34,037 bases of DNA from Myxococcus sp. (lineage in GTDB: Bacteria; Myxococcota; Myxococcia; Myxococcales; Myxococcaceae): the NCBI GenBank assembly GCA_014879945.1, contig JACSRE010000209.1:1-34037 (forward strand), written 5' to 3'. The position numbers and the translations under genes were made by a program. The notes beneath the pieces are model-generated. The model was given only the letters and a program-made list of their open reading frames with translations. It did no database searches and was not told the DNA's origin. Position 1 is the first letter of the stretch; each line of letters begins with the position of its first letter. Positions 18,461 through 26,076 of this stretch are shown piece by piece.

Positions 18461-19276
18461 TCACCGTCGACGTGGCCTCGGCCTGGTGTACGAAAAGACG
18501 ATGACGTTCACGCCGGGCGAGGGCTGAACCAGCACCGTCTTGCCGGCCCTCGCGAGCTCGAGCGCGGGCCGAAACCAGGGCAGCGCCAGCAGCTCTTCGT
18601 CTTTCTCCACGTACTCCGGCACCAGCAGATCGAGCTCGACGTACCCCCCGCCGGTCTCTCGGCGCAGCGACGGCCCGAACGAGTACGGCGCGTCTGAGGC
18701 AGACGGCTCGAGATCGTTGTGGAGCGCGCCGCCGTAGAGGATCAACATCTTCCCCGGCAGCCCGCCCTCTTCGTTCTCGCGCACCTCGAGCGCCTTCTCT
18801 TCGACCTTGCGCCGCATCAGCAGCAGCGACTTCTCGGCGTCGAGCTCCTTGTCTGCGTCGAGCATCGACTCGTAGTCGGCGCAGGTGATGAGGAGCGTGT
18901 GGTTCTTCAGGCCCAGATCGAAGGCCCGGCCCATCATGGTGGTGACCTCGTCTTCGGTCTCGACTGGCCGCTTCGTCGTCTTCTCGACCGCCTTCACCGC
19001 CTGCTTCTCGACCTCTCCGCAGCGGCCGCTCATCATCCACGTCTCGACGATCATCGAGGTGGCGCCGCCATCGAGCGCGGGCAGCCCTTCTCGGGTGAAG
19101 TGCCGAATGGCGCTGGGCACCTTCGGGGCGCCCTCGAGCTCGTGGTACTCGCCGACGCCGAGGATCTGTGGGCGCGCCTCGAACACCCTGGCGAACGCCT
19201 TGCCCGGCGACGCGAACGTGGTCATCGGCGTCCCGCCATCGAGCGCGCCCATCAGAACCAGCAGCCAGGCGCTCAC
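18461..19276 (-). CDS. Predicted exported protein with EreA/ChaN-like GExH pattern
   Basis: The protein is 271 residues long and its function is not established. The first 11 residues are hydrophobic and are followed by LDGG, a short leader very like that of the neighbouring TonB receptor. The body contains GVGEYHELEG with G42-E43-Y44-H45, an acidic IVETW (E78), and a late YGGALHND (H186). G-E-x-H plus a later E and H is the active-site arrangement of the erythromycin esterase/ChaN/Tiki superfamily of metal- or haem-handling hydrolases. Assignment to that fold is inference from motif spacing. The GTG start has GAGG five bases upstream. It follows the TonB receptor on the same strand after 136 bases in which I see no further gene. 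Confidence 0.6.
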   Translation of the reverse strand: MSAWLLVLMGALDGGTPMTTFASPGKAFARVFEARPQILGVGEYHELEGAPKVPSAIRHFTREGLPALDGGATSMIVETWMMSGRCGEVEKQAVKAVEKTTKRPVETEDEVTTMMGRAFDLGLKNHTLLITCADYESMLDADKELDAEKSLLLMRRKVEEKALEVRENEEGGLPGKMLILYGGALHNDLEPSASDAPYSFGPSLRRETGGGYVELDLLVPEYVEKDEELLALPWFRPALELARAGKTVLVQPSPGVNVIVFSYTRPRPRRR

Positions 19277-19412
19277 TCAGGCCTCGTCGGGGCCGTTGCC
19301 CTCAAAGACCTCGAACACCGCATCAGGCCTGTCTCGTGGAGCTGCCTCGACGACCGGATCGGAGCCACGCAGCGCAGTCTAGCCGGGCACGACCGGCCCT
19401 GCGGGTGAAGCG

Positions 19413-21647
19413 TCAGCGGAAGGCGTACTTGAAGCCGACCTGCGCCATCATCGGCGCCTGAGGCCTGACCCCGAACGGGCGGCGCGACACCGGGGCCGCC
19501 TGGTTCAGCAGGTTGGTCGCCGTCAGGTAGAAGCGCGCGTCGCCGAGCTCGAATGACGCCGTGGCGTCGAGCATCCACCGCGAGGGAATGCGCAGGTCGT
19601 CGGCGCCCTGCCCCGCCTCTTCGCGAAACTCGCCGTAGTACGTCGCGCCCAGGCCCGCCTCGAACGGCCCCTTGTTCACGCGCAGCCGCATGGAGAGCTG
19701 GTGCTGGGGAATGTACGGCAGGAAGTCGCCGGCCTCGACCGCGCCCCACACCGGGTTGTCCGAGGTGAAGCTGGTGAGGAAGCGCGCGCTGGTGATCGTG
19801 TAGGCCAGGTCGCCGTTCACCGTCAGGCCCAGCGCCGGCAGCTTCTGCCGTCGAGACAGCAGCGCCTCTGCGCCCAGCACGCGCGCCCGGCCGCCGTTGA
19901 ACTGCCGCGCCAGCTCGTTGAGCGCGCAGCCGTTCGAGGTCGTGCACTCGCCGGTGATGTTCTCGTACTCGCTCCAGAAGCCGATCAGCTCGGCCCGCGT
20001 GCCGTGCTGCGCGTAGCGAACGCCGAGCTCGGAGTTGACCGCGCGCTCGGGGGCGACGTCGGCGCTCTGGCCGGGCGACACCGGGCTGAACCCCTGGTGC
20101 ACGCCGCCGATCACCGACAGGCCGAAGTCGAAGGAGTAGACGGCGCCCAGGCCCAGCAGCGGAACGACGTTGCGATCGTACGCGCGGGTACCGCGGAGCG
20201 CGTTGGCGCTGAGCGAGTCGATGAGCTCTACGCGCGCGCCGGGCGCCACCAGCAGGCGGCCCCAGACGAACGAGTCCTGCACGTAGGCGGCGAAGGTGCG
20301 CGAGAAGTCCACCCGGCGCGCGCTGGGGCTGGGGCCGGCGCCGTCAGGAACGAGCGTGCCACGCACCATCTGATAGCCCACGAGGTCGTCGATGCGCCGG
20401 GCTTCGTCGTGGTGAAAGCGCAGCCCCACCTCGAGCTCGTTCGACAGCTGCTCGTCGCCCAGCTTCCAGGTCGCGGCGCTCTGCACGCCCTGAGAGACGT
20501 GCGGGCGGTTGGCGTCCGAGATCATCAAGGCCTCGTCGGGGCTCATCGAGTCGCCGCCGCGCAGCACGGCGCGGAAGGGCTCGTCGGCCGCCGCGTCGGC
20601 CACCAGCGCGTTGAAGGGCGTGGGCCCCTTCCGGAAGCCGTTGAAGCGCTGCCAGCGCCGCGAGAAGTCGAAGCGGTACGCGGTGGTGCGCACCTCGAGG
20701 CCCTTCATCAGCCGCGTCAGGTTGGTGAGCTGCACCTGGGTGCGGCCTGCCGTGAGGAGATCGCGCTGCGTCGCCGCGTACCGCTGGTACGGGTTCTCGT
20801 GGAAGTCGGCGTCAGTGAGGCCGGTGTACGTCTCGTTGGAGCGCTCGTCGCCGTAGGCCAGCTTGAGCTCGAACCCGGTGCCCAGCGTCGCCGACGGGTC
20901 GGTCGCCGCGCGCGCCTTGAGCATGAACTCGTTGCGGGTGAAGCCGGTGTCGCCCCCTCCCGGCAGGCTCTTGAAGCCCGTGCTGCCCCAGCGCACGCCC
21001 TCGAGCAGCACGCCGAACTGCTCGTCACCCCACGAGATGACGCCGTGGCTCTTGCCGTAGCCGTAGTTGCCCAGCGCCAGATCGAGATCGCCCTGGAGCC
21101 CGTTGGGGATGTCGCGGGTGCGCAGGTTGAGCGCGCCGCCGATGGTGTTGGGGCCGAACCGAATCGACGCCGGGCCCTTGAAGATGTCGATGCCGACCAT
21201 GCGGGTCATCGAGGGGAAGAAGTACGCCTGCGGGGCCGAGTACGGCGACGGGGCGATCAGCACGCCGTCCTCCATCAGCGTCACCTTGCTCGAGCGATCG
21301 GAGCTCACCCCTCGAAAGCCGATGTTGGGGCGGTTGCCGAAGCCCTCCTCCTCACGCACATAGGCGCCGGGCACCTGCTGGAGAATGCGGTTGATGTCGT
21401 TGCTCTCGAGGCGCTCGAGCTCTTCGCGGCCGATCACCTGGGCCGAGCCCGCGACCCGGTGCACGTCGACCGCGCGCTGGCCGAGCACGTACGTCTCGCG
21501 GCGCAGGCTCCCCGCGTCGGGTATCGACGGGAGGGAAGGCGCCGCGCCCCCGTCCTCCTGGCGCTCCACCGTCGGCGCCTCCACCTCGAAGGGCACCGGC
21601 TCGCCTCCATCAAGTTGTCCCATCACCACGAGCACCATCGACAGCAC
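19413..21647 (-). CDS. TonB-dependent outer-membrane receptor, FecA-like
   Basis: This 744-residue active outer-membrane transporter would import a ferric chelate or similar ligand using TonB energy. After a short hydrophobic leader and acidic linker comes the plug domain: the SAQVIGREELERL strand, ILQQVPGAYVR, then PNIGFRGV with a MEDGVLIAP segment and the IFKGPASIRFGPNTIGGALNL plug end. The wording of the plug recalls FecA. The rest is a 22-strand-type barrel ending in the aromatic C-terminus KYAFR, the outer-membrane insertion signal. The GTG start is secured by GGGAGG five bases upstream. A Fur-box-like palindrome lies about 25 bases before the start. The receptor is divergent from an ABC importer operon, suggesting they handle the same nutrient. 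Confidence 0.93.
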   Translation of the reverse strand: MLSMVLVVMGQLDGGEPVPFEVEAPTVERQEDGGAAPSLPSIPDAGSLRRETYVLGQRAVDVHRVAGSAQVIGREELERLESNDINRILQQVPGAYVREEEGFGNRPNIGFRGVSSDRSSKVTLMEDGVLIAPSPYSAPQAYFFPSMTRMVGIDIFKGPASIRFGPNTIGGALNLRTRDIPNGLQGDLDLALGNYGYGKSHGVISWGDEQFGVLLEGVRWGSTGFKSLPGGGDTGFTRNEFMLKARAATDPSATLGTGFELKLAYGDERSNETYTGLTDADFHENPYQRYAATQRDLLTAGRTQVQLTNLTRLMKGLEVRTTAYRFDFSRRWQRFNGFRKGPTPFNALVADAAADEPFRAVLRGGDSMSPDEALMISDANRPHVSQGVQSAATWKLGDEQLSNELEVGLRFHHDEARRIDDLVGYQMVRGTLVPDGAGPSPSARRVDFSRTFAAYVQDSFVWGRLLVAPGARVELIDSLSANALRGTRAYDRNVVPLLGLGAVYSFDFGLSVIGGVHQGFSPVSPGQSADVAPERAVNSELGVRYAQHGTRAELIGFWSEYENITGECTTSNGCALNELARQFNGGRARVLGAEALLSRRQKLPALGLTVNGDLAYTITSARFLTSFTSDNPVWGAVEAGDFLPYIPQHQLSMRLRVNKGPFEAGLGATYYGEFREEAGQGADDLRIPSRWMLDATASFELGDARFYLTATNLLNQAAPVSRRPFGVRPQAPMMAQVGFKYAFR

Positions 21648-21671
21648 AGGGGCCTCCCTTTGAAACGATTT

Positions 21672-21686
21672 TGCGAATCACTCTCA
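21672..21686. promoter_or_regulatory. Fur-box-like palindrome in divergent promoter
   Basis: TGCGAATCACTCTCA has the 7-1-7 layout of Fur sites. Its half-sites are TGCGAAT and, on the other strand, TGAGAGT, which agree at five of seven positions. It sits in a markedly AT-richer patch (about 21657-21692) between the TonB receptor and the thioredoxin-like gene, close to the receptor start. Iron control by Fur is inferred. Confidence 0.5.
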
Positions 21687-21694
21687 GTTACAGA

Positions 21695-21716
21695 CGGCCT
21701 CGTATCGAGGTAGCCG
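21695..21716. promoter_or_regulatory. Imperfect palindrome in the same promoter region
   Basis: CCTCG (21698-21702) and CGAGG (21706-21710) flank TAT, and outer CGGC/GCCG bases extend the symmetry with a bulge. It may be a second operator or a structured leader for the plus-strand operon. Confidence 0.3.
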
Positions 21717-21771
21717 CGGCAGGTCAAGGGTGAAGCCGCTAGGCTGATCGCCGACAACCCGGGAGGTCGCC

Positions 21772-22125
21772 GTGAAGCACCAGCTCGTGGTGGGAACCCC
21801 AGAGACGTTCGAGGCCCAGCTCGCCGCCCCGCCCGCGCAGCTGGTCGTCGTCTACTTCTGGGGCCCCGAGTGCCCCAACTGCGAGGTCTTCGCCAGAGAT
21901 CTGCCCGCGCTGCTCGAGGCGCTGCCGGCGAACGTCACCCTCGTGAAGACCAACGCCTATGAGCACCCCGAGCTGGCGCGCCGCTTCGCGATCTTCGGCA
22001 TCCCCGCGTTCGTGCTCTTCAAGGGCGGCGTGAAGCTGGGAATGATGCGGCAGTACTACGGCCGCGACTACTGGCAGGCGGTGATCGACGAGAAAGCAGC
22101 AGAGCCCCCGGTGCCACGGGGCTAG
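21772..22125 (+). CDS. Thioredoxin-family protein with CPNC active site
   Basis: This 117-residue single-domain thioredoxin-like protein has the redox motif C34-P-N-C37 preceded by FWGPE, in place of the classical WCGPC, so its redox potential and partners probably differ from housekeeping thioredoxin. The cis-proline segment is FGIPAFVLFKGG (P78). There is no signal peptide, so it should be cytoplasmic. The GTG start has GGGAGG five bases upstream. It is the first gene of a five-gene plus-strand operon and ends 11 bases before the metallo-beta-lactamase-fold gene. It diverges from the TonB receptor across a 124-base promoter region with a Fur-like site. Confidence 0.88.
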   Translation: MKHQLVVGTPETFEAQLAAPPAQLVVVYFWGPECPNCEVFARDLPALLEALPANVTLVKTNAYEHPELARRFAIFGIPAFVLFKGGVKLGMMRQYYGRDYWQAVIDEKAAEPPVPRG

Positions 22126-22136
22126 GGTCGCCCGCC

Positions 22137-23450
22137 GTGCACGTCACCTGGGCTGGACACGCGGCGCTCTTCGTCAACGTCGCAAACCGCACGCTGCTGC
22201 TCGACCCGTGGTTCCATGAGCCGGTGTTCGCGGGCGCCTGGTTCCGCTACCCGCCCACGCCCTTCCCCGACGCGTCGACGATGCCGAAGCCCGACTTCGT
22301 GTGCCTCTCGCACACCCACGCCGATCACGCCGGCCTCGAGACGCTCGAGCAGCTGAGAAAGGACCAGCAGGTGCTGGCCGTCGACTTCCCTTCGGGCGCG
22401 ATGCGGCGCCGCCTCGAAAGGGCCGGTCTCTTGAACGTCACCTGGCTGACGCCGTACGAGACGCGTGAGGTGTCACCAGGCCTCGAGGTCACCTTCGTAC
22501 CGCACGACGCCGGGTGGGAGGTGACGTCGATCGTGGTGCAGGGCGAGGGAACGACGCTCTACCACGGCAACGACAACACCCTCTCGATCGAGGCCTACCG
22601 TGAGGTGACGAAGCGTCTGGGGCCGGTCGACGTCGCGTTTCTGCCGTACGCAGGGGCCTCGTCGTACCCGACCAACTTCGACGGCGACGAGGCGACCCTC
22701 GGGCGACGGTGCGACGAGAAGAAGGCAGAGGGGCTGCAGCGGTTCCTCGACGGCCTCGAAGGGCTCCGGCCCTCGGAGGCCGCGCCGTTCGCGTCGTCCT
22801 GGGCGCTGCTCGAGCCCGACGAGGTGTGGAAGAACTTCGCTGACCGGTACACCGCGCCCGAGACGCTCGCGCGCGCGATGGCCTTCGCGCACGAGCGCGA
22901 CTGCCACCTGCTGCACCTCGAGCCCGGCGACGAGTGGAGCCCAGAGACCGGCGGGCTCAACCGCGGGCTCACCAGCCGCTGGCCCTCGACCCAGGAAGGC
23001 GTGCGCCGGTACGCCGACCTGGAGCGCTCACGCGTCAAGGCCGCCATCGCGGCGGCGCGCCGGCCCGAGCACGAGGTGCCCGCCCTCGACCCGCTCTTCC
23101 GCGCGTTCTTCGAGCACGACGTGCCTCGCTCGTTCGCCAGGCACGAGCCCTTCGACGGCGCCTTCGGCTTCCGCGGCGGAGCCTCGACGTGGACGGTGCA
23201 CTTCCAGGCTGGCCGGGTGCACCAGATCGAGGCCGGCCTGAGCGCGGCGGCCCCCGAGGTGCTCGCGCTGTCTGCGAGTGAGCTCTTCGACGTGCTGGTG
23301 GGCGAGTCGAGCTGGGAAGACGTCTGGTACGGCTATCGGCTGCACGTCACCAAGCGCCCCGACAGCGGCTACGCGCGCGCCTTCTGGGAGCTGCTCCTCG
23401 GCGTCGACCCCGACCTGGTGAAGGCGCGTCGCGCGGGAGCCGCGCCATGA
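22137..23450 (+). CDS. Metallo-beta-lactamase-fold protein, CMP-sialate-hydroxylase-like, no Rieske domain
   Basis: This 437-residue metallo-hydrolase-fold protein has the metal motif H59-T-H61-A-D63-H64. Around it, LLLDPWFHEPVF then GAWFR and the LSHTHADHAGLETL helix match, from memory, the MBL part of CMP-N-acetylneuraminate hydroxylase (CMAH). So do the LPYAGASSYPTNF segment and the C-terminal WEDVWYGYRLHVTKRPD. CMAH also needs an N-terminal Rieske iron-sulphur domain of about 100 residues; that is absent here, so hydroxylation by the known mechanism is unlikely. A GTG at 22137 begins directly with the first strand. The stop overlaps the next gene's ATG by four bases, tying it to the ABC importer. 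The substrate is unknown. Confidence 0.75.
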   Translation: MHVTWAGHAALFVNVANRTLLLDPWFHEPVFAGAWFRYPPTPFPDASTMPKPDFVCLSHTHADHAGLETLEQLRKDQQVLAVDFPSGAMRRRLERAGLLNVTWLTPYETREVSPGLEVTFVPHDAGWEVTSIVVQGEGTTLYHGNDNTLSIEAYREVTKRLGPVDVAFLPYAGASSYPTNFDGDEATLGRRCDEKKAEGLQRFLDGLEGLRPSEAAPFASSWALLEPDEVWKNFADRYTAPETLARAMAFAHERDCHLLHLEPGDEWSPETGGLNRGLTSRWPSTQEGVRRYADLERSRVKAAIAAARRPEHEVPALDPLFRAFFEHDVPRSFARHEPFDGAFGFRGGASTWTVHFQAGRVHQIEAGLSAAAPEVLALSASELFDVLVGESSWEDVWYGYRLHVTKRPDSGYARAFWELLLGVDPDLVKARRAGAAP

Positions 23451-24469
23451 GGGTGCTCGCGCTCTCGCTGGTGGGCCTCCTGTGCGCTTGCCGCATCGAG
23501 AGCGCCGCCCCCGCCTCGAGCGGCCAGGCGGTCAGCGGCGGTCAGCTCCAGGGTGACCTCTGGGTCTACACCTCGATGTACCGCCACGTGATGGACGCCT
23601 TCGAGCCGCTGCTGAAGGAGCACCTGCCGCAGGTGAACGTGCGTTGGTTCCAGGGCGGGAGCGAGAAGATCGCCACCAGGCTCGAGGCGGAGCTGGCGGC
23701 CGGCGGGTCTCCCTGCGACGTGCTGATGACGAGCGACCCGTTCCTCTACCGGCGCCTGGCGAAGGAGCACCGGCTGCTGCGCTCGGTCTCGCCCAACGGC
23801 GTGCGCACGCCGCGCGCGGTCGTTGACCCAGACGGCCACTGGGAGTCGGTGCGCCTCTCGACGATGGTGCTGGTGCACCAGACCGGCGTCGAGGGCCCCC
23901 GCGCGTTCGCCGAGCTGCTGGACCCGAAGTGGAAGGGCGAGATCGTGATTGGAGATCCGCTCACCAGCGGCACCGCCTTCACCTGGGCCGTCTCGATGGA
24001 GCGGACGTTCGGAGAGGACTTCTTCAAGCGGCTCCGCAGCAACGGCGCGCGCGTCGGTGGCGGGAACGCGGCGGTGCTGCAGAAGATCGAGGGTGGCGAG
24101 GCGAAGGTGGGGGTGGTGCTGCTCGAGAACGTGCTGGCGGCCAGGCAGCGCGGCAGCCCCGTCGAGGCGACGTGGCCGAGCGACGGCGCGGTCGTGATCC
24201 CCGGCCCGGCCGCGATTCTCTCGACCAGCCGCAACCCCCGGGCCGCGCGCGCCTTCATCGACGTGCTGCTCTCGCCCGAAGGCCAGCGCGTCATTCGCGA
24301 GCTGGGTGACATGCACGCGGTCGACCCCCGCCAACCCGGGCCGCGCGACACGCCGGGTGTCGAGGGGCTGCTGGCGAAGAGCGCCCCGTTCGACGAAGCA
24401 CTGCTCGACCAGGGGCTCTCTGACGGCGCCGCGCTCAAGGCCCGCTTCAGCGAGGCGTTCTCGAAGTGA
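23447..24469 (+). CDS. ABC importer substrate-binding lipoprotein (Fe3+/AfuA-like family)
   Basis: This 340-residue periplasmic binding protein captures substrate for the ABC permease encoded next. The N-terminus MRVLALSLVGLLCAC is a lipoprotein signal with lipidated C15. The mature protein follows the family-1 ferric-type fold: LWVYTSM, then the AEL-AAGGSPCDVLMTSD segment, LLDPKWKGEIVIGDP, and the late AARAFIDVLLSPEGQRVI. Classical ferric-binding proteins have a Tyr-Tyr pair in the C-terminal lobe, and no YY occurs here, so the ligand may be a ferric chelate, a phosphonate or something else. Both ends overlap neighbours by four bases (ATGA before, GTGA after), indicating tight co-expression. 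Confidence 0.88.
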   Translation: MRVLALSLVGLLCACRIESAAPASSGQAVSGGQLQGDLWVYTSMYRHVMDAFEPLLKEHLPQVNVRWFQGGSEKIATRLEAELAAGGSPCDVLMTSDPFLYRRLAKEHRLLRSVSPNGVRTPRAVVDPDGHWESVRLSTMVLVHQTGVEGPRAFAELLDPKWKGEIVIGDPLTSGTAFTWAVSMERTFGEDFFKRLRSNGARVGGGNAAVLQKIEGGEAKVGVVLLENVLAARQRGSPVEATWPSDGAVVIPGPAAILSTSRNPRAARAFIDVLLSPEGQRVIRELGDMHAVDPRQPGPRDTPGVEGLLAKSAPFDEALLDQGLSDGAALKARFSEAFSK

Positions 24470-26076
24470 AGCGCGCCCTGGTGCTCGCGACCGCGCTGGT
24501 GGCGACCGTCTTCGTGCCGCTGCTGGCCCTGTTGCGGCACAGCGGGGCTCCTTCGACGTGGGTCTCGCTCTGGCTGAGCCCGCAGGCCCTGAGCGCGCTG
24601 GTGGGCACGCTCGTCTCGTCGGTCGGGGCGAGCGCCGTGGCGCTGCTCTTCGGGCTCCCGTTCGCCTGGCTGATCGTGCGCACCGACCTCGCCGGGGCGC
24701 GTTGGCTCAAGACGCTCGTCACCCTCCCCTCGGCGATCCCTCCGTACCTCTGGACCATGGGGTGGATCGCGCTGGCCAACCCGCGCTCGGGCTGGCTCAC
24801 GCTGGCGATCGGCCAGGGCACCGTCGACGTGTATGGCCTGGGCGGCATCGCCTTCGTCTTGGGCACCTCGGCGCTACCGCTGGTGGTGCTCTCCACCATC
24901 GCCGCGTTCGAGCGCATCGACGGCTCGTTGGAGGAGGCGGCCCGGCTGTCTGGCGCGTCGGCGCTCCAGACCTTCACCTCGATCACCCTGCCGCTGATCA
25001 CCCCGGCGGCGCTCTCGGGGGCGGCGCTGGTCTTCGTCTTCGCGTCGGCGTCGTTCGGCGTCCCCTACCTGCTCGGCGTCTCGGCCAACCCGCCGACGCC
25101 GACGCTCACCACGCGCATCTACGGCGAGGTCTTGATGGGTGAGGCCGGCTTGTCGCGCGCGGCGGTGCTGAGCGTCGAGCTGCTGCTGATCGCGATCGTC
25201 GTGCTGGCCCTCAACGGCGCGCTGGCGAAGGCCGGGCGGGTTCGGCTGCCGCGAGGCAAGGGGCTCGGCCAGCGGGTGCTCTCGCTGGGGCGCTGGCGCG
25301 CGCCGGCCTCTGCGGCCGCGTGGGCGACGGCGGCGGCGCTCATCGTGCTCCCGCTCGGCGCCATCTTCCTCACCGGCTTGCAGCCGACGTGGGGCCAGTG
25401 GGGTTCGCTCACCTTCAAGCACTGGGGGGTGGTGATGCAGCCGCGCACCCTGCAGGCCATCGGGGTCAGCCTCGCCCTCGCGCTCGTCGCCGCCGTGCTG
25501 GTGGGGCTGTTGGGGCTCGCCGTCGCGCTGACCCGCCGAAGGTGGCTCGAGACCCTGGCCGACGCGCCCTCGGCGATCCCCGGCACGGTGCTCGCGCTGG
25601 CGCTGCTGGTCACCTTCTCGCGAGACCTGCGCTTCATCGCCTTCGACCGGATCGCCTTCGTGCTCGCGCTCGGGAACACGTTCTGGCTGCTGCTGCTGTC
25701 GTACGTGGTGAAGCACCTCGCGCTGGGCGTTCGCAGCTCGAGCGACGCGCTCGCCCAGGCTGACCCGACGCTGGGAGAGGCCGCGCGCTTGAGCGGCGCG
25801 GGCCGGCTCCGCGCGTTCGTCGACGGCATCTTCCCGCAGCTGCGAGGGGCGCTGATGGGGGCGGTGCTGCTGACGTTCCTGACCTGCGTGAGCGAGCTGA
25901 CGATGTCGGTCCTCCTCATCCCAACCGGGAGCGACGTGCTGGGCACCTTGCTGTTCGAGCTGCAGAGCTACGCCGACCCCGCGGCGGCGGCGGTGATCGC
26001 CTCGGCGCTGCTGCTGGTGGTGCTGGCCGCGCTGGTGCTCCAGGGCGTCGTCTCACGAAGGGCGGAGGCACGGTGA
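24466..26076 (+). CDS. ABC importer permease, fused double (FbpB-type)
   Basis: This 536-residue inner-membrane permease has about 12 hydrophobic segments in two homologous halves. Each half has an EAA loop for contacting the ATPase: EEAARLSGASALQTFTSITLP in the first and GEAARLSGAGRLRAFVDGIFP in the second. Two permease domains in one chain is the usual layout for ferric-type (FbpB/AfuB) and related importers. The GTG start overlaps the binding-protein stop, and the stop overlaps the ATPase GTG. Each half also repeats an SAIP element (PSAIPPYLW and PSAIPGTVL), confirming the internal duplication. Confidence 0.93.
   Translation: MKRALVLATALVATVFVPLLALLRHSGAPSTWVSLWLSPQALSALVGTLVSSVGASAVALLFGLPFAWLIVRTDLAGARWLKTLVTLPSAIPPYLWTMGWIALANPRSGWLTLAIGQGTVDVYGLGGIAFVLGTSALPLVVLSTIAAFERIDGSLEEAARLSGASALQTFTSITLPLITPAALSGAALVFVFASASFGVPYLLGVSANPPTPTLTTRIYGEVLMGEAGLSRAAVLSVELLLIAIVVLALNGALAKAGRVRLPRGKGLGQRVLSLGRWRAPASAAAWATAAALIVLPLGAIFLTGLQPTWGQWGSLTFKHWGVVMQPRTLQAIGVSLALALVAAVLVGLLGLAVALTRRRWLETLADAPSAIPGTVLALALLVTFSRDLRFIAFDRIAFVLALGNTFWLLLLSYVVKHLALGVRSSSDALAQADPTLGEAARLSGAGRLRAFVDGIFPQLRGALMGAVLLTFLTCVSELTMSVLLIPTGSDVLGTLLFELQSYADPAAAAVIASALLLVVLAALVLQGVVSRRAEAR

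Noticed and set aside
19277-19412. Small gene or RNA between the TonB receptor and the GExH protein gene
   Set aside because: No start with ribosome-binding site, no conserved-looking product and no stable hairpin were seen.
19701-21713. 670-codon plus-strand open frame
   Set aside because: Antisense to the TonB-dependent receptor.
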